The notes below the pieces were generated by a model, which saw only the letters and a program-made list of their open reading frames with translations, was not told where the DNA came from and searched no databases. Source: Cocleimonas sp. (lineage in GTDB: Bacteria; Pseudomonadota; Gammaproteobacteria; Thiotrichales; Thiotrichaceae). From it: a DNA stretch of 27,034 nucleotides. The DNA lies in assembly GCA_023146675.1 (NCBI GenBank), contig JAGLBQ010000160.1:1-27034 (forward strand), given 5' to 3'. Positions within the stretch are counted from its first letter, which is position 1. Every line of letters starts with the position of its first letter. Shown piece after piece: positions 1 through 8,524 of the stretch. The translations under genes and the position numbers were made by a program.

Positions 1-2868
1 TTCTTTGTAGTCCTGTTTTTGGTCTACTAGAAAGTATGCATATTTACAAAAAGCTTCTGCCCTTTGTGAGTCTGTTCTAGCAAGCTTGATAGCAACGATA
101 TATGGTGATTCTTGGTTATTAGCATCAATATTATCCAGTAGTGTAGCCATATCAGACTGATCAGCATTAAAATAGAATTGATAGCCTTGTCTCAGTAAAT
201 CAGGGCGACCTGAAAATCGTTCTAAAAATAAGCTCAGAACATATTGAGGATTTTCTGATACTTGTTGCTTAAACTTACTGCGCTCTTCTTTTAAAATGGC
301 ATCTAATTTAGAAATATGAGCTTTGGACAAACGATCAATAACACTACTGACTTTAAGCTTTTCAATACTAGTTAATGATATAGATCGCTCAAGTAAGCTA
401 ACAAAATCCCAGGGTGAAAATCCTAAGTTTTTCCAGTCAGTTAAACTAGAACTAATGCAAAGTCGATGCAGTAATCCTATGCGTTGCTGTTCTAATTCAG
501 AACCCAATGATGGTTTATGTTTAATCTGATTAATACTTTCTTCCAGTGTCTCTGTAGGCTCTATTTGATACTCTTGCAAAAACTCCCTAAACCAAACCTG
601 CCATAATAAAGGCGCACAAGTCGAGGCAGTAAAATTCCGATCTTCCCGCGATAATGGCTCAACTACCTTTCTAGCCAATCCAAAGCAAGATATATGCTGT
701 TCCAATCCTTTACCTTGCCAATGATTAATTAGTCCAAAATTATCCAATCGTTCCAGCATAATATTCGCTTGTTCTAAACCCAGCTTAGGAGTAGCTTGAA
801 GAATAACTTGTTGTGGTATGGGAAAATCAAATAGAGTTAGTATGCGTAATAATTGTTGCTCACTGTCGCTTAGGGCGTTGTTATAGGCTCCTAAAGCAAT
901 CCGTTGCAGGTATTTATCAACTGCTCCTTGCTCTGTTGTCTCTAAAGGCTGGTCTGCTTGATAGTTTTCTATTGTTTGTAATGCTTGCTCTAGCGTCTTA
1001 ATCTCACCGTTTAGCAACGGAGCAAATAAAACATCCTGTAGCCCTGAGTTACCTTGGCTGATAGTAAAGATGCGGGCTAAATAGTGGCTATCTTGATCAA
1101 TATCGCGCTGTTGCTTAGCTTGAGGGCTATTATTGGTTTGCAATAGGGCAATCCAATGTTTTTGCTGCTCTACTTCGCTCATATCAGGTACAAGAATCGT
1201 TTGCAGACTATCAGCAAGTTCATCGCCATGCACATCAAGAAGAGTAAATTGATAGCGTGAGGTGAGTAATAAGCAGGAGTCACTATTTGCCATTGTAAAA
1301 GCTTCAATAATAGCGCCTAGCGTTGCTTGAAATTCAGCTTTAACGGCTACTTTTTGCTGCCCCTGTTGCAAGGGCTCAAGAATATGCTGTTCCAGATCAT
1401 CAATCAGCAAAACAATGGGCGCATCAGCAAAATCATCTTCTAAGAGATCGATTAAGATATCACTGAATTGTTCGGGTTGTTGTTCTACCTCGGTAATCCA
1501 CCTTGCAAAATCTTTTGTTCTATCGCCTTTAATGGCGCGCTTTAAGGCGGTTAAAATAGCAAAGGCATCGTAGTATTGATAGATAATGACGGCTTTATAT
1601 TGGGGTTCGAGACGATCAATAATACGTGCCGCTAGGCTAGATTTACCCGTGCCACCGATCCCATAGAGCAACACACCTGCCTTGGTATTGTCGCTAAAAC
1701 TTTGTAATGCTTGTTTGGTTTGCCAGCGTCTGCCGACAAAGCTTTCTTTACTGGCAACTGGTACCTGTTTTTTGACCCGATCTAACATCACATGAAAGTT
1801 ATTGCTACGGCGTTTGGGGTTTCTCGGTTTATTGCGTGCAATAAGCTTACCACCACCATTGGGGGCAAGGTAGCAACGTCCTAAATGCCAATGCAGTTTT
1901 TTACTGCGTAAGGATTGTTGTTGGGCAAGGGCGATTGCCGTTGGTACCGTACTGCTTGCCGCTAGTGCCTGATAAAACTGCGCCGCAAAATAACTGGCAT
2001 CGCTGTCTCGAACCGAATCATCCCAACCAATAATATTGGCAATGCCGATACTGGCAAGCTGGAGAGTGAGTGACTGTTTTAACAAGCTATCCGCACTGTG
2101 ACAGGCGGAGAGAAATAAACAATTAATCTGCTGACTGAGTGGATAAAAGTCTCTGGCGGTGACTTCTTGCAAGCCAAAATGCTCATCTTCGAGTTGTAAT
2201 ACAAACCCCCGCTGTGGATCAATGCGCCCATGACAGGAGAGATGCGCAATATCACAATGCCCCGCCTCTCTAATTCGTTGGGTAAGTAAGTTTAGATTGC
2301 CTGACTCTTCGACCATTAGGTTCAGGTTTCTGGAGGTACGTGTTGCCAACAGAATCGCGCGTTCTTCTTCCTCATACTGCAAACCACTGTCTAACTCAGG
2401 ATCAGCCGCCATAAAGGCCAAGGTGAGATCTTTATAGTGTGGCTCAGACGGGTTGGCATTGGCACTGCCTATTCTACGGCTGACTTCATAAGGGCGAGCA
2501 TCAGCGGCAAGGAAATTATTATCTAATGCCATAATCTCCCACGGTAGATTCAGCAATAAGGCTTGTAGGTCATTTGGCATGGCATCAGCTAGAATTTCTA
2601 ATTGATGTGATCCGACATCGTTTAGCCAGTTTTTCATTAGTTGTAGGTTGCTATTTAGATTGCCCGTTATGCTTTGATAGAGCTGATTACCAATAATCAG
2701 CAACACTTCCTGACTGTGCTGATAGTCCGTAATGCTATGGCTGTCTTGATAGACAGTGCAAATAGATTGCCACTCAGCTTGTAGCTCATCCGTCGCTTCA
2801 ATCTGGATGCTTGCAAGCGCTGTGCTGAGGGTGATTTGTTGACCTTGCGTGCTGATACTCAGTTGCAT
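1..2868 (-). CDS. CHAT protease fused to STAND-type P-loop NTPase (C-terminus beyond window)
   Basis: The frame is open without a stop from an ATG at 2868 to the window edge, giving 956 codons; the C-terminus lies outside. Residues about 90-310 form a CHAT (caspase/separase-like) domain with the expected dyad: His213 in SCHGRI and Cys256 in LSACHSAD, each at the end of a hydrophobic strand. After a basic linker comes an NTPase: Walker A GIGGTGKSS (Lys409), Walker B IVLLIDDLE (Asp490-Asp491) and an LLTSRY segment near 536, as in NACHT/NB-ARC-like STAND ATPases. A winged-helix-like stretch follows (about 663-715), then an all-helical region whose last visible 40 residues could begin TPR-like sensor repeats. 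By family knowledge, the C-terminal sensor would drive nucleotide-dependent oligomerisation that activates the protease. Role in phage defence or regulated death is inferred. The start is the first Met; no strong ribosome binding site precedes it. It is divergent from the haem receptor gene. Confidence 0.88.
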   Translation of the reverse strand, partial: MQLSISTQGQQITLSTALASIQIEATDELQAEWQSICTVYQDSHSITDYQHSQEVLLIIGNQLYQSITGNLNSNLQLMKNWLNDVGSHQLEILADAMPNDLQALLLNLPWEIMALDNNFLAADARPYEVSRRIGSANANPSEPHYKDLTLAFMAADPELDSGLQYEEEERAILLATRTSRNLNLMVEESGNLNLLTQRIREAGHCDIAHLSCHGRIDPQRGFVLQLEDEHFGLQEVTARDFYPLSQQINCLFLSACHSADSLLKQSLTLQLASIGIANIIGWDDSVRDSDASYFAAQFYQALAASSTVPTAIALAQQQSLRSKKLHWHLGRCYLAPNGGGKLIARNKPRNPKRRSNNFHVMLDRVKKQVPVASKESFVGRRWQTKQALQSFSDNTKAGVLLYGIGGTGKSSLAARIIDRLEPQYKAVIIYQYYDAFAILTALKRAIKGDRTKDFARWITEVEQQPEQFSDILIDLLEDDFADAPIVLLIDDLEQHILEPLQQGQQKVAVKAEFQATLGAIIEAFTMANSDSCLLLTSRYQFTLLDVHGDELADSLQTILVPDMSEVEQQKHWIALLQTNNSPQAKQQRDIDQDSHYLARIFTISQGNSGLQDVLFAPLLNGEIKTLEQALQTIENYQADQPLETTEQGAVDKYLQRIALGAYNNALSDSEQQLLRILTLFDFPIPQQVILQATPKLGLEQANIMLERLDNFGLINHWQGKGLEQHISCFGLARKVVEPLSREDRNFTASTCAPLLWQVWFREFLQEYQIEPTETLEESINQIKHKPSLGSELEQQRIGLLHRLCISSSLTDWKNLGFSPWDFVSLLERSISLTSIEKLKVSSVIDRLSKAHISKLDAILKEERSKFKQQVSENPQYVLSLFLERFSGRPDLLRQGYQFYFNADQSDMATLLDNIDANNQESPYIVAIKLARTDSQRAEAFCKYAYFLVDQKQDYKE

Positions 2869-2941
2869 TTGGCTACCAATTTGATGAGGGGGGATCAAAG
2901 GTTATTATGAAGAAAGTACATTCTAAAACAATCGAAATGAG

Positions 2942-2978
2942 AAAATCAATAGAGTCTGACCTTAACCTCTTTGATTTT
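2942..2978. repeat. REP-like hairpin repeat
   Basis: An inverted repeat with arms AAAATCAATAGAG and CTCTTTGATTTT (12 pairs, one bulged base) encloses a loop containing TCTGACC. This form resembles short palindromic repeats mobilised by REP-associated tyrosine transposases in proteobacteria. It lies between the divergent CHAT-NTPase and haem receptor genes. The resemblance is from memory; only one copy of this form is visible here. Confidence 0.4.
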
Positions 2979-3046
2979 AGGTGGGGAGAAGATTCCCCAG
3001 ATTGACCTCTCTTCTGAACAAATACCAATCAAATAATCATTATATA

Positions 3047-3063
3047 TTGATAGTGATTATCAA
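3047..3063. promoter_or_regulatory. Fur-box-like palindrome upstream of the haem receptor
   Basis: TTGATAGTGATTATCAA is an inverted repeat (TTGATA-N5-TATCAA) rich in the GATAATGAT-type hexamers recognised by the ferric uptake regulator. It ends directly against the candidate -35 box of the TonB receptor gene, so bound repressor would block RNA polymerase. Iron repression of the downstream pair is inferred from position and gene content. Confidence 0.65.
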
Positions 3064-3091
3064 TTGCATTATTGTTAAGTCAAACTATAAA
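3064..3091 (+). promoter_or_regulatory. sigma70-like promoter of the haem uptake pair
   Basis: A -35 like TTGCAT (3064-3069) and a -10 like TATAAA (3086-3091) are separated by 16 bases and sit just upstream of the receptor ATG. The short leader leaves little room for a ribosome binding site, and none is obvious. Confidence 0.45.
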
Positions 3092-3102
3092 TTGGCTTAA
3101 TT

Positions 3103-5115
3103 ATGTTTTTAACTCCCCCCACCACTCTCCATCTAAGTTCTTACCTCTGTGTGTTTTCACTGCTTTTAGCAAGTCAGTATGCAAATGCTGAAACAGTGCT
3201 CGAAGAAATCATTGTCACTACAGGCACTAAAACAGAACGTAAATTACTTGATGTTCCTGTTCGTACTGAGGTTGTTTCTAAGCAGGAGTTAGAGAGAACT
3301 CATGCACGTGATCTTGCAGAGGGGCTTAAAAATGTGCCAGGTCTTTTATTAAAACCTATTCATGGCAAAAGTGGTCAAGAGGTTTGGTTGCAGGGGCTTG
3401 ATGCTGATCGTGTTTTAGTATTGATCGATGGTCAGCCTGTGAGTGCTTCGACTGGCTCTAGTGTTGATCTTAGCCAAATTGCGATTGGCGATGTGGATCA
3501 TATTGAGATTGTAAAAGGTGCGGTGTCGGCACTTTATGGCAGTGAAGCAATGGGTGGCGTTGTCAATATTATTACTTCACGCTCTGACAAACCGTTTAGT
3601 TATAGCTTTGTTTTAGATACAGGCACTTATGGTGATAAAAATATTGGGAACAATTTCAATGACAAACACATCAAAGTTGACTTAACGCGTCACACTAAAA
3701 ACTGGCATGTACGTTTAACGGCTGATATTCGAGACAAACAGGGGACAGACTTAGATAAATCCACATGGCGATACGAGGGTCATATGGGTACAAAGTCTAA
3801 TTTATCGACAGAGATTGCTTATACATCTGACTCTGGCACTAAGTTCGCTATAAAACCTACCTTTTATATTGAAGATTTAAGTCGGAATTTTAGCACTTTT
3901 GTCCCTGGTGTTGGTGAGGTGAAAAAAGTAAAACGTGAAGATGCTAATCGAAAAAATATCAGCCTCACCTTTAATAAGCCACTTGCTAATGGTGGAAAAT
4001 TATCGTCATGGTTTATCCATGAAAATTTTAGAGATATAACCCAACAAGACACGCTGATTACCCCTGTTTTAGATCAGAAGCGTGATGCCAACATGGCGTT
4101 TAATAAAGCCGAAATACAATGGGATCGACCGATTGGAGAAAACCATTTATTTACGGTTGGTTTGGTCGGTTTAAAAAGCGCCTTAAAGCAACATCAAACG
4201 CAAAATAAAGGCGGTAAAACAGTCTATATTGATGAAATTGGAGGAAAGAAAAAAAGAACCAATGCTGAAATCTATCTTCAAGATGATATTTTTATTACTG
4301 ATAAATTAGAACTGCTACCAGGGTTTCGTTATCAAAATGATAGCGATTTTGGGTCTCACTCTGCACCTAAAATCAACCTCATGTATACCCCTAACTGGTC
4401 AAGTCATTTTGATACGAAATTACGTTTTGGTTTAGGAAAAGGCTATCGAGTCCCCACACTTAAAGACCGCTATTTTATTTTTGACCATAGCGCGCTCGGT
4501 TACATGGTGATTGGTGATGCTAACTTACAGCCAGAAACATCAACCAGTTTCACGGTGGGAATAGAGCTTGCTAAAGCGAGTAAGTTTAATGCTGATTTCA
4601 ACGTATTTTATAATGATATTGATAAATTAATTGGCAACGATCTTGCTAGTGTTCGTGCGGATGGCGTTAGTCTTTATAAGAATGTAAATATTGATAAGGC
4701 GAGAACCCAAGGGTTTGATATAAGCACTCGCTACACATTCTCTCCAAGGTTATCAAGCACCCTTTCTTATAGTTATTTAAATGCCATTGATGTCAATACA
4801 AAAAAGAAACTCACTCAAAGACCCGTGCATCAAGTCAAACTCAAGCTGAATTTCAAACTTCCAAAATACAAAGCTGATATTTCTCTCTATGGAAATCATC
4901 AAAGCAAAGAATATATCAATAGCAAAAACACCATCACCTCCCCTGGATATTCCACGCTTGACTTAAAGCTCAATAAAGAAATCAGTAAAGGAACCAAGCT
5001 ATTTTTTGGTATTGACAATATAACCGACATCCACCGTGACGTACCTCCAACAGGGCATGATTTTAGACCAACCAGTGGGCGTTTTATTTACACAGGCATA
5101 CGTTTTGATGGATAA
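3103..5115 (+). CDS. TonB-dependent haem/haemoprotein receptor (HmuR/HemR-like)
   Basis: Outer membrane gated channel of 670 residues, predicted to import haem or haem stripped from a carrier using TonB energy. A signal peptide ends near Ala29 (YANA|ETV), and a TonB-box-like EEIIVT follows. The plug domain occupies about residues 45-160, with LIDGQPV and the IEIVKGAVSALYGSEAMGGVVNI-type plug motif. The barrel contains the haem-receptor signature: a FRAP-like YRVP (448-451), an NPDL-like NLQPE (474-478) and between them His462, matching the conserved haem-binding histidine of HemR/HmuR receptors. The protein ends with a barrel strand closing near Phe (IRFDG). A Fur-like site lies just upstream, and an HmuY-like lipoprotein gene follows 21 bases after the stop, which supports haem as substrate. 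Confidence 0.85.
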   Translation: MFLTPPTTLHLSSYLCVFSLLLASQYANAETVLEEIIVTTGTKTERKLLDVPVRTEVVSKQELERTHARDLAEGLKNVPGLLLKPIHGKSGQEVWLQGLDADRVLVLIDGQPVSASTGSSVDLSQIAIGDVDHIEIVKGAVSALYGSEAMGGVVNIITSRSDKPFSYSFVLDTGTYGDKNIGNNFNDKHIKVDLTRHTKNWHVRLTADIRDKQGTDLDKSTWRYEGHMGTKSNLSTEIAYTSDSGTKFAIKPTFYIEDLSRNFSTFVPGVGEVKKVKREDANRKNISLTFNKPLANGGKLSSWFIHENFRDITQQDTLITPVLDQKRDANMAFNKAEIQWDRPIGENHLFTVGLVGLKSALKQHQTQNKGGKTVYIDEIGGKKKRTNAEIYLQDDIFITDKLELLPGFRYQNDSDFGSHSAPKINLMYTPNWSSHFDTKLRFGLGKGYRVPTLKDRYFIFDHSALGYMVIGDANLQPETSTSFTVGIELAKASKFNADFNVFYNDIDKLIGNDLASVRADGVSLYKNVNIDKARTQGFDISTRYTFSPRLSSTLSYSYLNAIDVNTKKKLTQRPVHQVKLKLNFKLPKYKADISLYGNHQSKEYINSKNTITSPGYSTLDLKLNKEISKGTKLFFGIDNITDIHRDVPPTGHDFRPTSGRFIYTGIRFDG

Positions 5116-5136
5116 CCCAATACAAAGGTAAATAAC

Positions 5137-6273
5137 ATGAAAATACAGATCCCAATAACGATCAGCACGTTACTCAGCATTTCGGTATTAATGACAGCCT
5201 GTGGCGGCGGAGGTGGGGACGGCAAAACATCTATCACTCCACCAATAACGAGTGATACTCATAGCTATGCATCACTTGTTGCTGCCAATCCTGCTGAACC
5301 TAGCCGTCTTGACTTACTTTCTGGGCATACAGTAACCGATAATAGTTGGGAAGTCGCTTATCAAAAGTATATTGGTTGGAGTGTGAATGGCGGACATTCA
5401 GGCTCTGGAACCGTTGAAGGCTGTATTGCACATCAATACACTGTCTTATTTGGTGCAGATAAAAAACCGGTTGCTAGTGAGTTTGAAAAGCTTACTAAAG
5501 ATTCAACAGCCGCTGATTTTGACGCTGTTACAAAAACATCCTGTACCGAAATGTTAACCGATACGCTTAGAACAGAAATTAAGACCGAGGACTGGTTAGA
5601 TGCCGATTATAGCCAAGGTGCACCTGTTTACTCTGCAAAAACAGGTGATAAAAACGGCTGGATTATTCGTTCTTCCAAGAAGAATAGTGCAACGGATGCA
5701 TATAATTATGCGCGAATAAAAGTTAAAAGTGTCAACATCTCCTTTGCAGGCGCACCCAGCCGTAAAGTAATACTCAGCGTAGAAAACTGGGATGCTGCAA
5801 CATCAAGCTTTAGCGCCGTAGTTGACTCCCCTGGACTCAACTACAGTAATGGTCGTGTTTTTTATGATATGGAAACCAATACCGTAGTAACAGAGTCGGA
5901 TAGTTGGGATTTAAGTATCAACGTCAATGGACGAGATTACCCAATCCAGACAAATGGCGGGGCATCGGGTAACGGTTCTGGCGGTGTCGGCGTACTTATC
6001 TCTGCTAATGCCAACGCAGTCACTGACCCTGCCAACACCCAACAAGTTTATAAATACTTTGGCGATTCTGTAGAAGGTATTTTATCCAAACCAGGCAACT
6101 ACGGCCCATTTCAGTACAGCGTAAAAGGACAACATAAAATGTGGCCGACTTTCACTACTTATTTATTTAAAGATGGAACACGTTTTTATAAAATGCAAGT
6201 GATTAGTAATTATGGTGAAACAGGGACAGATGCTTCTGGTAATTTGTATATTCGTTATGAAGAGTTGAATTAA
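5137..6273 (+). CDS. HmuY-like haem-binding lipoprotein
   Basis: A 378-residue lipoprotein: a signal sequence ending in the lipobox LMTAC (lipidated Cys22) and a glycine-rich spacer. The middle and C-terminal parts resemble the HmuY family of haem-binding surface lipoproteins: DNSWEVAYQKYIGWSVNGG-type opening near residue 68, and a closing segment with RFYKMQVISNYG...GNLYIRYEEL. HmuY proteins capture haem from host or environmental haemoproteins and hand it to the paired TonB receptor. The gene lies 21 bases after that receptor and should share its promoter. Four cysteines beyond the lipobox are unusual for HmuY. The family is best known from Bacteroidetes, so exact haem ligands cannot be assigned here. 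Confidence 0.72.
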   Translation: MKIQIPITISTLLSISVLMTACGGGGGDGKTSITPPITSDTHSYASLVAANPAEPSRLDLLSGHTVTDNSWEVAYQKYIGWSVNGGHSGSGTVEGCIAHQYTVLFGADKKPVASEFEKLTKDSTAADFDAVTKTSCTEMLTDTLRTEIKTEDWLDADYSQGAPVYSAKTGDKNGWIIRSSKKNSATDAYNYARIKVKSVNISFAGAPSRKVILSVENWDAATSSFSAVVDSPGLNYSNGRVFYDMETNTVVTESDSWDLSINVNGRDYPIQTNGGASGNGSGGVGVLISANANAVTDPANTQQVYKYFGDSVEGILSKPGNYGPFQYSVKGQHKMWPTFTTYLFKDGTRFYKMQVISNYGETGTDASGNLYIRYEELN

Positions 6274-6382
6274 GCCTAAGGAGTGATTTAATACGAGAGT
6301 ATTTTGCAATTTTTTTTAAGCAAGCCCTTAAATTAAAGGCTTACTTTCCAGAGACCATAAGCGAATATACACCGCTCTGTAG
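6274..6382. other. Intergenic region after the haem uptake genes, weak terminator-like hairpin
   Basis: Between convergent genes. AATAC-GAGA-GTATT (6290-6303) is followed six bases later by a run of eight T (6310-6317), which could serve as a weak terminator for the haem genes. A second short inverted repeat, AAGCC/GGCTT (6322-6342), lacks a T tract on either strand. Confidence 0.3.
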
Positions 6383-6410
6383 CCCGTATGCAGCTTAAGC
6401 GCAATACGGG
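6383..6410. repeat. REP-like palindrome between convergent genes
   Basis: CCCGTAT (6383-6389) and ATACGGG (6404-6410) pair as a seven-base stem around GCAGCTTAAGCGCA. Its form (GTAGCCCGTATGCAGC...GCAATACGGG) resembles dispersed REP elements of gammaproteobacteria, which often lie between convergent genes and stabilise mRNA 3' ends. Confidence 0.5.
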
Positions 6411-6458
6411 AACAAAAATGTAAACTACTTTCTGTTTGGTGAAGGATGCCCAAAAATT

Positions 6459-7385
6459 CTAACGTCCCCCTAAAGCCGTTAGCGTAGCCACAGTCGCATT
6501 TGCACCTACTTGTTTGGCAAGTGCTACAGGTGTTTTTCCTTGATTATTGCGTGCATTTACTTGCGCGCCACGTGTGACCAATAAACTAGCTGCTTGCCTA
6601 TGTCTAAAACGGGCTGCTGAGTGCAATGGTGTCCAGCCACCTGTTGTGGTTGCATTTGGATTGGCTCCCTTTTTCAGTAATAAACTCACGGCAGAGCTTC
6701 GACCCCGTGCCGCTGCTACATGCAATGCAGTTTCTCTACTGTAATTGCTGGCGTTAATTTTCGCTCCCTGACTTAGCAAGGTATTAATTTGCCTTACATT
6801 GCCTGCTTTTGCCGCATTAAAAAGTCTATCATTAAGTTCAGCTACCGATAGCTTAGGTGCAACGGGTTGATAACGCACAACCTTTCTTTGCGGTGCAATA
6901 TAGACTTTACGTCTGATAGGACGTTTATACACAGGCTTAGCACGATATTGCACTCTAGCCTTGCGAACCACTGGGCGTTTATACACTTTGCGATACTGTT
7001 TTACTTTACGAACGACAGGGCGCTTATAGGCTATTTTTGCTTTGCGCGCCGTAGGGCGTTGATAGACTTTACGTACTTTCTTTCTTGGTTGATAAGCAGT
7101 TTTTCTAATAACGGTACTGTAAGAAGTAGATGTATAAGAAGGAGGCGGGCAGTAAGCTTGTTGACGATTAGAAACACGCTGAATACGAGGCGGTGTGCGT
7201 TTTACTCGTTGCACATCACGATTGCTTATCATAGGGCGTACTTTGTATCTTTTTCCTGTTACATAGGACTGTGCTTGTAGGCGGGATTTATAAAGCTTGT
7301 AATTCACATTACGCGTTGTTGAAGTACAAGCAGATAGCATAAAAACAGAGAGAATAATAAAAAATGATAGAACTGATTTAGACAT
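6459..7385 (-). CDS. Ankyrin-repeat lipoprotein with a basic proline-rich middle
   Basis: A 308-residue lipoprotein. The signal sequence ends in the lipobox MLSAC (Cys20). Residues about 50-175 are very basic and repetitive, with recurring YKRPVVRK-like units, giving an extended Lys/Arg/Pro/Tyr-rich stalk. Residues about 180-308 hold three to four ankyrin repeats with typical ETALHVAAARG and WTPLHSAAR cores. The start is supported by AAGGAAG a few bases upstream. The basic stalk could bind peptidoglycan, LPS or nucleic acid, and the ankyrin end a protein partner; both are inferences. A second exported ankyrin protein is encoded at 10291-12114, and the OmpA-like protein at 18847 has a comparable Pro/Tyr/Lys linker. 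No specific function recognised. Confidence 0.8.
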   Translation of the reverse strand: MSKSVLSFFIILSVFMLSACTSTTRNVNYKLYKSRLQAQSYVTGKRYKVRPMISNRDVQRVKRTPPRIQRVSNRQQAYCPPPSYTSTSYSTVIRKTAYQPRKKVRKVYQRPTARKAKIAYKRPVVRKVKQYRKVYKRPVVRKARVQYRAKPVYKRPIRRKVYIAPQRKVVRYQPVAPKLSVAELNDRLFNAAKAGNVRQINTLLSQGAKINASNYSRETALHVAAARGRSSAVSLLLKKGANPNATTTGGWTPLHSAARFRHRQAASLLVTRGAQVNARNNQGKTPVALAKQVGANATVATLTALGGR

Positions 7386-7762
7386 AATTACTTCCTTGTA
7401 ACATGTAACCTAGACCCTGTAGCTGACCTAAGTATTAGGAGTTTGGTGGGTGCTTATACTAAATTGTCCATAATCCGTGCGCAAGCATAACTAATGATCA
7501 CTCGTTGCACTTGTTATAACCCTTCCGCTTTAATCCGCTTTAATTGGAATCGGTGGCTTTAGCTCGAATTAAGTGATACTGAGCGAGGCTAAAAGCCGTC
7601 GCTCCCATCAAGTACAAACTATTTTTTAATATATACAAGATAGCCATTTGTATCATTATTTCACTGCCTTATAGACTTTTTAAAACCTATTGATTTGTAA
7701 TAAGTAGTCGATATAGAATGCTTCCTCGAATATTAAGTAGTCTTAATTGCGTTGGTTTAAAA
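7386..7762. other. Intergenic region holding a REP-like element
   Basis: This stretch separates the divergent ankyrin lipoprotein and glycosyltransferase genes. It contains the palindromic element at 7546-7606. Otherwise it is AT-rich, and I see no convincing promoter, RNA gene or open frame apart from an in-frame upstream ATG (7718) of the glycosyltransferase. Confidence 0.5.
7546..7606. repeat. REP-like palindromic repeat
   Basis: The outer arms GGCTTTAGCTCG and CGAGGCTAAAAGCC pair with small bulges. They are flanked by GGAATCGGT on the left and GTCGCTCCC on the right, giving a long imperfect hairpin. The composition resembles the GGGAGCG...GCTTTTAGCC type of REP or palindromic elements dispersed in gammaproteobacteria. 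Confidence 0.5.
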
Positions 7763-8521
7763 ATGAATAAAATCAGTGGTTTGATTATCACCTATAATGA
7801 AGAAAACAATATCGAGGGCTGTATTGATTCATTAAAAAAGGTGTGTGATGAGATTGTAATTGTTGATTCAAATAGTGCTGATAGTACGAGAGAATTGGCA
7901 GAGGCAATGGGGGTCGTTTTTATCCAGCAGCCATTTCTTGGTGATGGTCCACAGCGAAGCCATGGTTTATCTTATTGCTCTCATCCTTGGGTATTAAATC
8001 TTGATGCTGATGAGCGATTGGATGAGGATGTTATTGCTGCTATAACATCCCTAGATTTAGAGAGTACGACTTTTGATGCCTTTGAATTTAAACGAAAAAA
8101 TCATTTGCATGGAAGATGGATAAAACACGCTGATTGGTATCCTGATTATGTTAGACGCTTATTTAACAAGAATGTAACGGATTTTTCTCCTGTTGCAGTG
8201 CATACAAAAATTAAAACCAGCAATACAAAGAAACTTGATTGCCATATCATCCATTATTCATTTAAAGATTTAGAGGATATGGTCGCACGCTTAAATACCT
8301 ATTCCACGTGGGGAGCATTACAGCTCTATCAACAAGGGAAAAAGGTAAATCCTTTTTCACCTTTTGCGCATGGCTTATTTTCTTTTATTAAATTTTATAT
8401 TTTTAAACGAGGTTTCTTAGCAGGTGTGGATGGTTTATCTATTAGCATCGCAAAATCAGTCTCTTCTTATCTAAAATATGCCAAACTAATTGAATATATT
8501 TCAAAAAATAATAGATCATAA
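7763..8521 (+). CDS. Family 2 glycosyltransferase, WaaE/KdtX-like (LPS core)
   Basis: A 252-residue GT-A enzyme expected to add a sugar from a nucleotide donor to the LPS inner core at the cytoplasmic face of the inner membrane. The N-terminus has the family's strand and loop MNKISGLIITYNEENNI. VDSNSADST (34-42) follows, then the metal-binding DAD at residues 81-83 in LNLDADERLDED, and an HGRWIKHADWYPD acceptor-side segment as in WaaE-like enzymes. A C-terminal hydrophobic segment (FIKFYIFKRGFLAG) may touch the membrane. An ATG at 7718 would add 15 residues; I chose 7763 because the family starts directly at this strand, though neither start has a strong ribosome binding site. The stop is three bases from that of the convergent transporter gene. 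The exact sugar is not readable. Confidence 0.78.
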   Translation: MNKISGLIITYNEENNIEGCIDSLKKVCDEIVIVDSNSADSTRELAEAMGVVFIQQPFLGDGPQRSHGLSYCSHPWVLNLDADERLDEDVIAAITSLDLESTTFDAFEFKRKNHLHGRWIKHADWYPDYVRRLFNKNVTDFSPVAVHTKIKTSNTKKLDCHIIHYSFKDLEDMVARLNTYSTWGALQLYQQGKKVNPFSPFAHGLFSFIKFYIFKRGFLAGVDGLSISIAKSVSSYLKYAKLIEYISKNNRS

Positions 8522-8524
8522 TGA

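Noticed and set aside
323..1001. Short plus-strand frames inside the CHAT-NTPase gene
   Set aside because: They lie opposite a continuous minus-strand frame with recognisable protease and NTPase motifs, and encode low-complexity peptides with no start signal.
6322..6342. AAGCC/GGCTT hairpin as a terminator for the convergent genes
   Set aside because: The stem is interrupted and no T tract follows on either strand.
6547..7280. Plus-strand frames of 65 and 137 codons opposite the ankyrin lipoprotein
   Set aside because: They are antisense shadows of repetitive basic and ankyrin codons; the minus-strand frame has a lipobox, repeats and a ribosome binding site.
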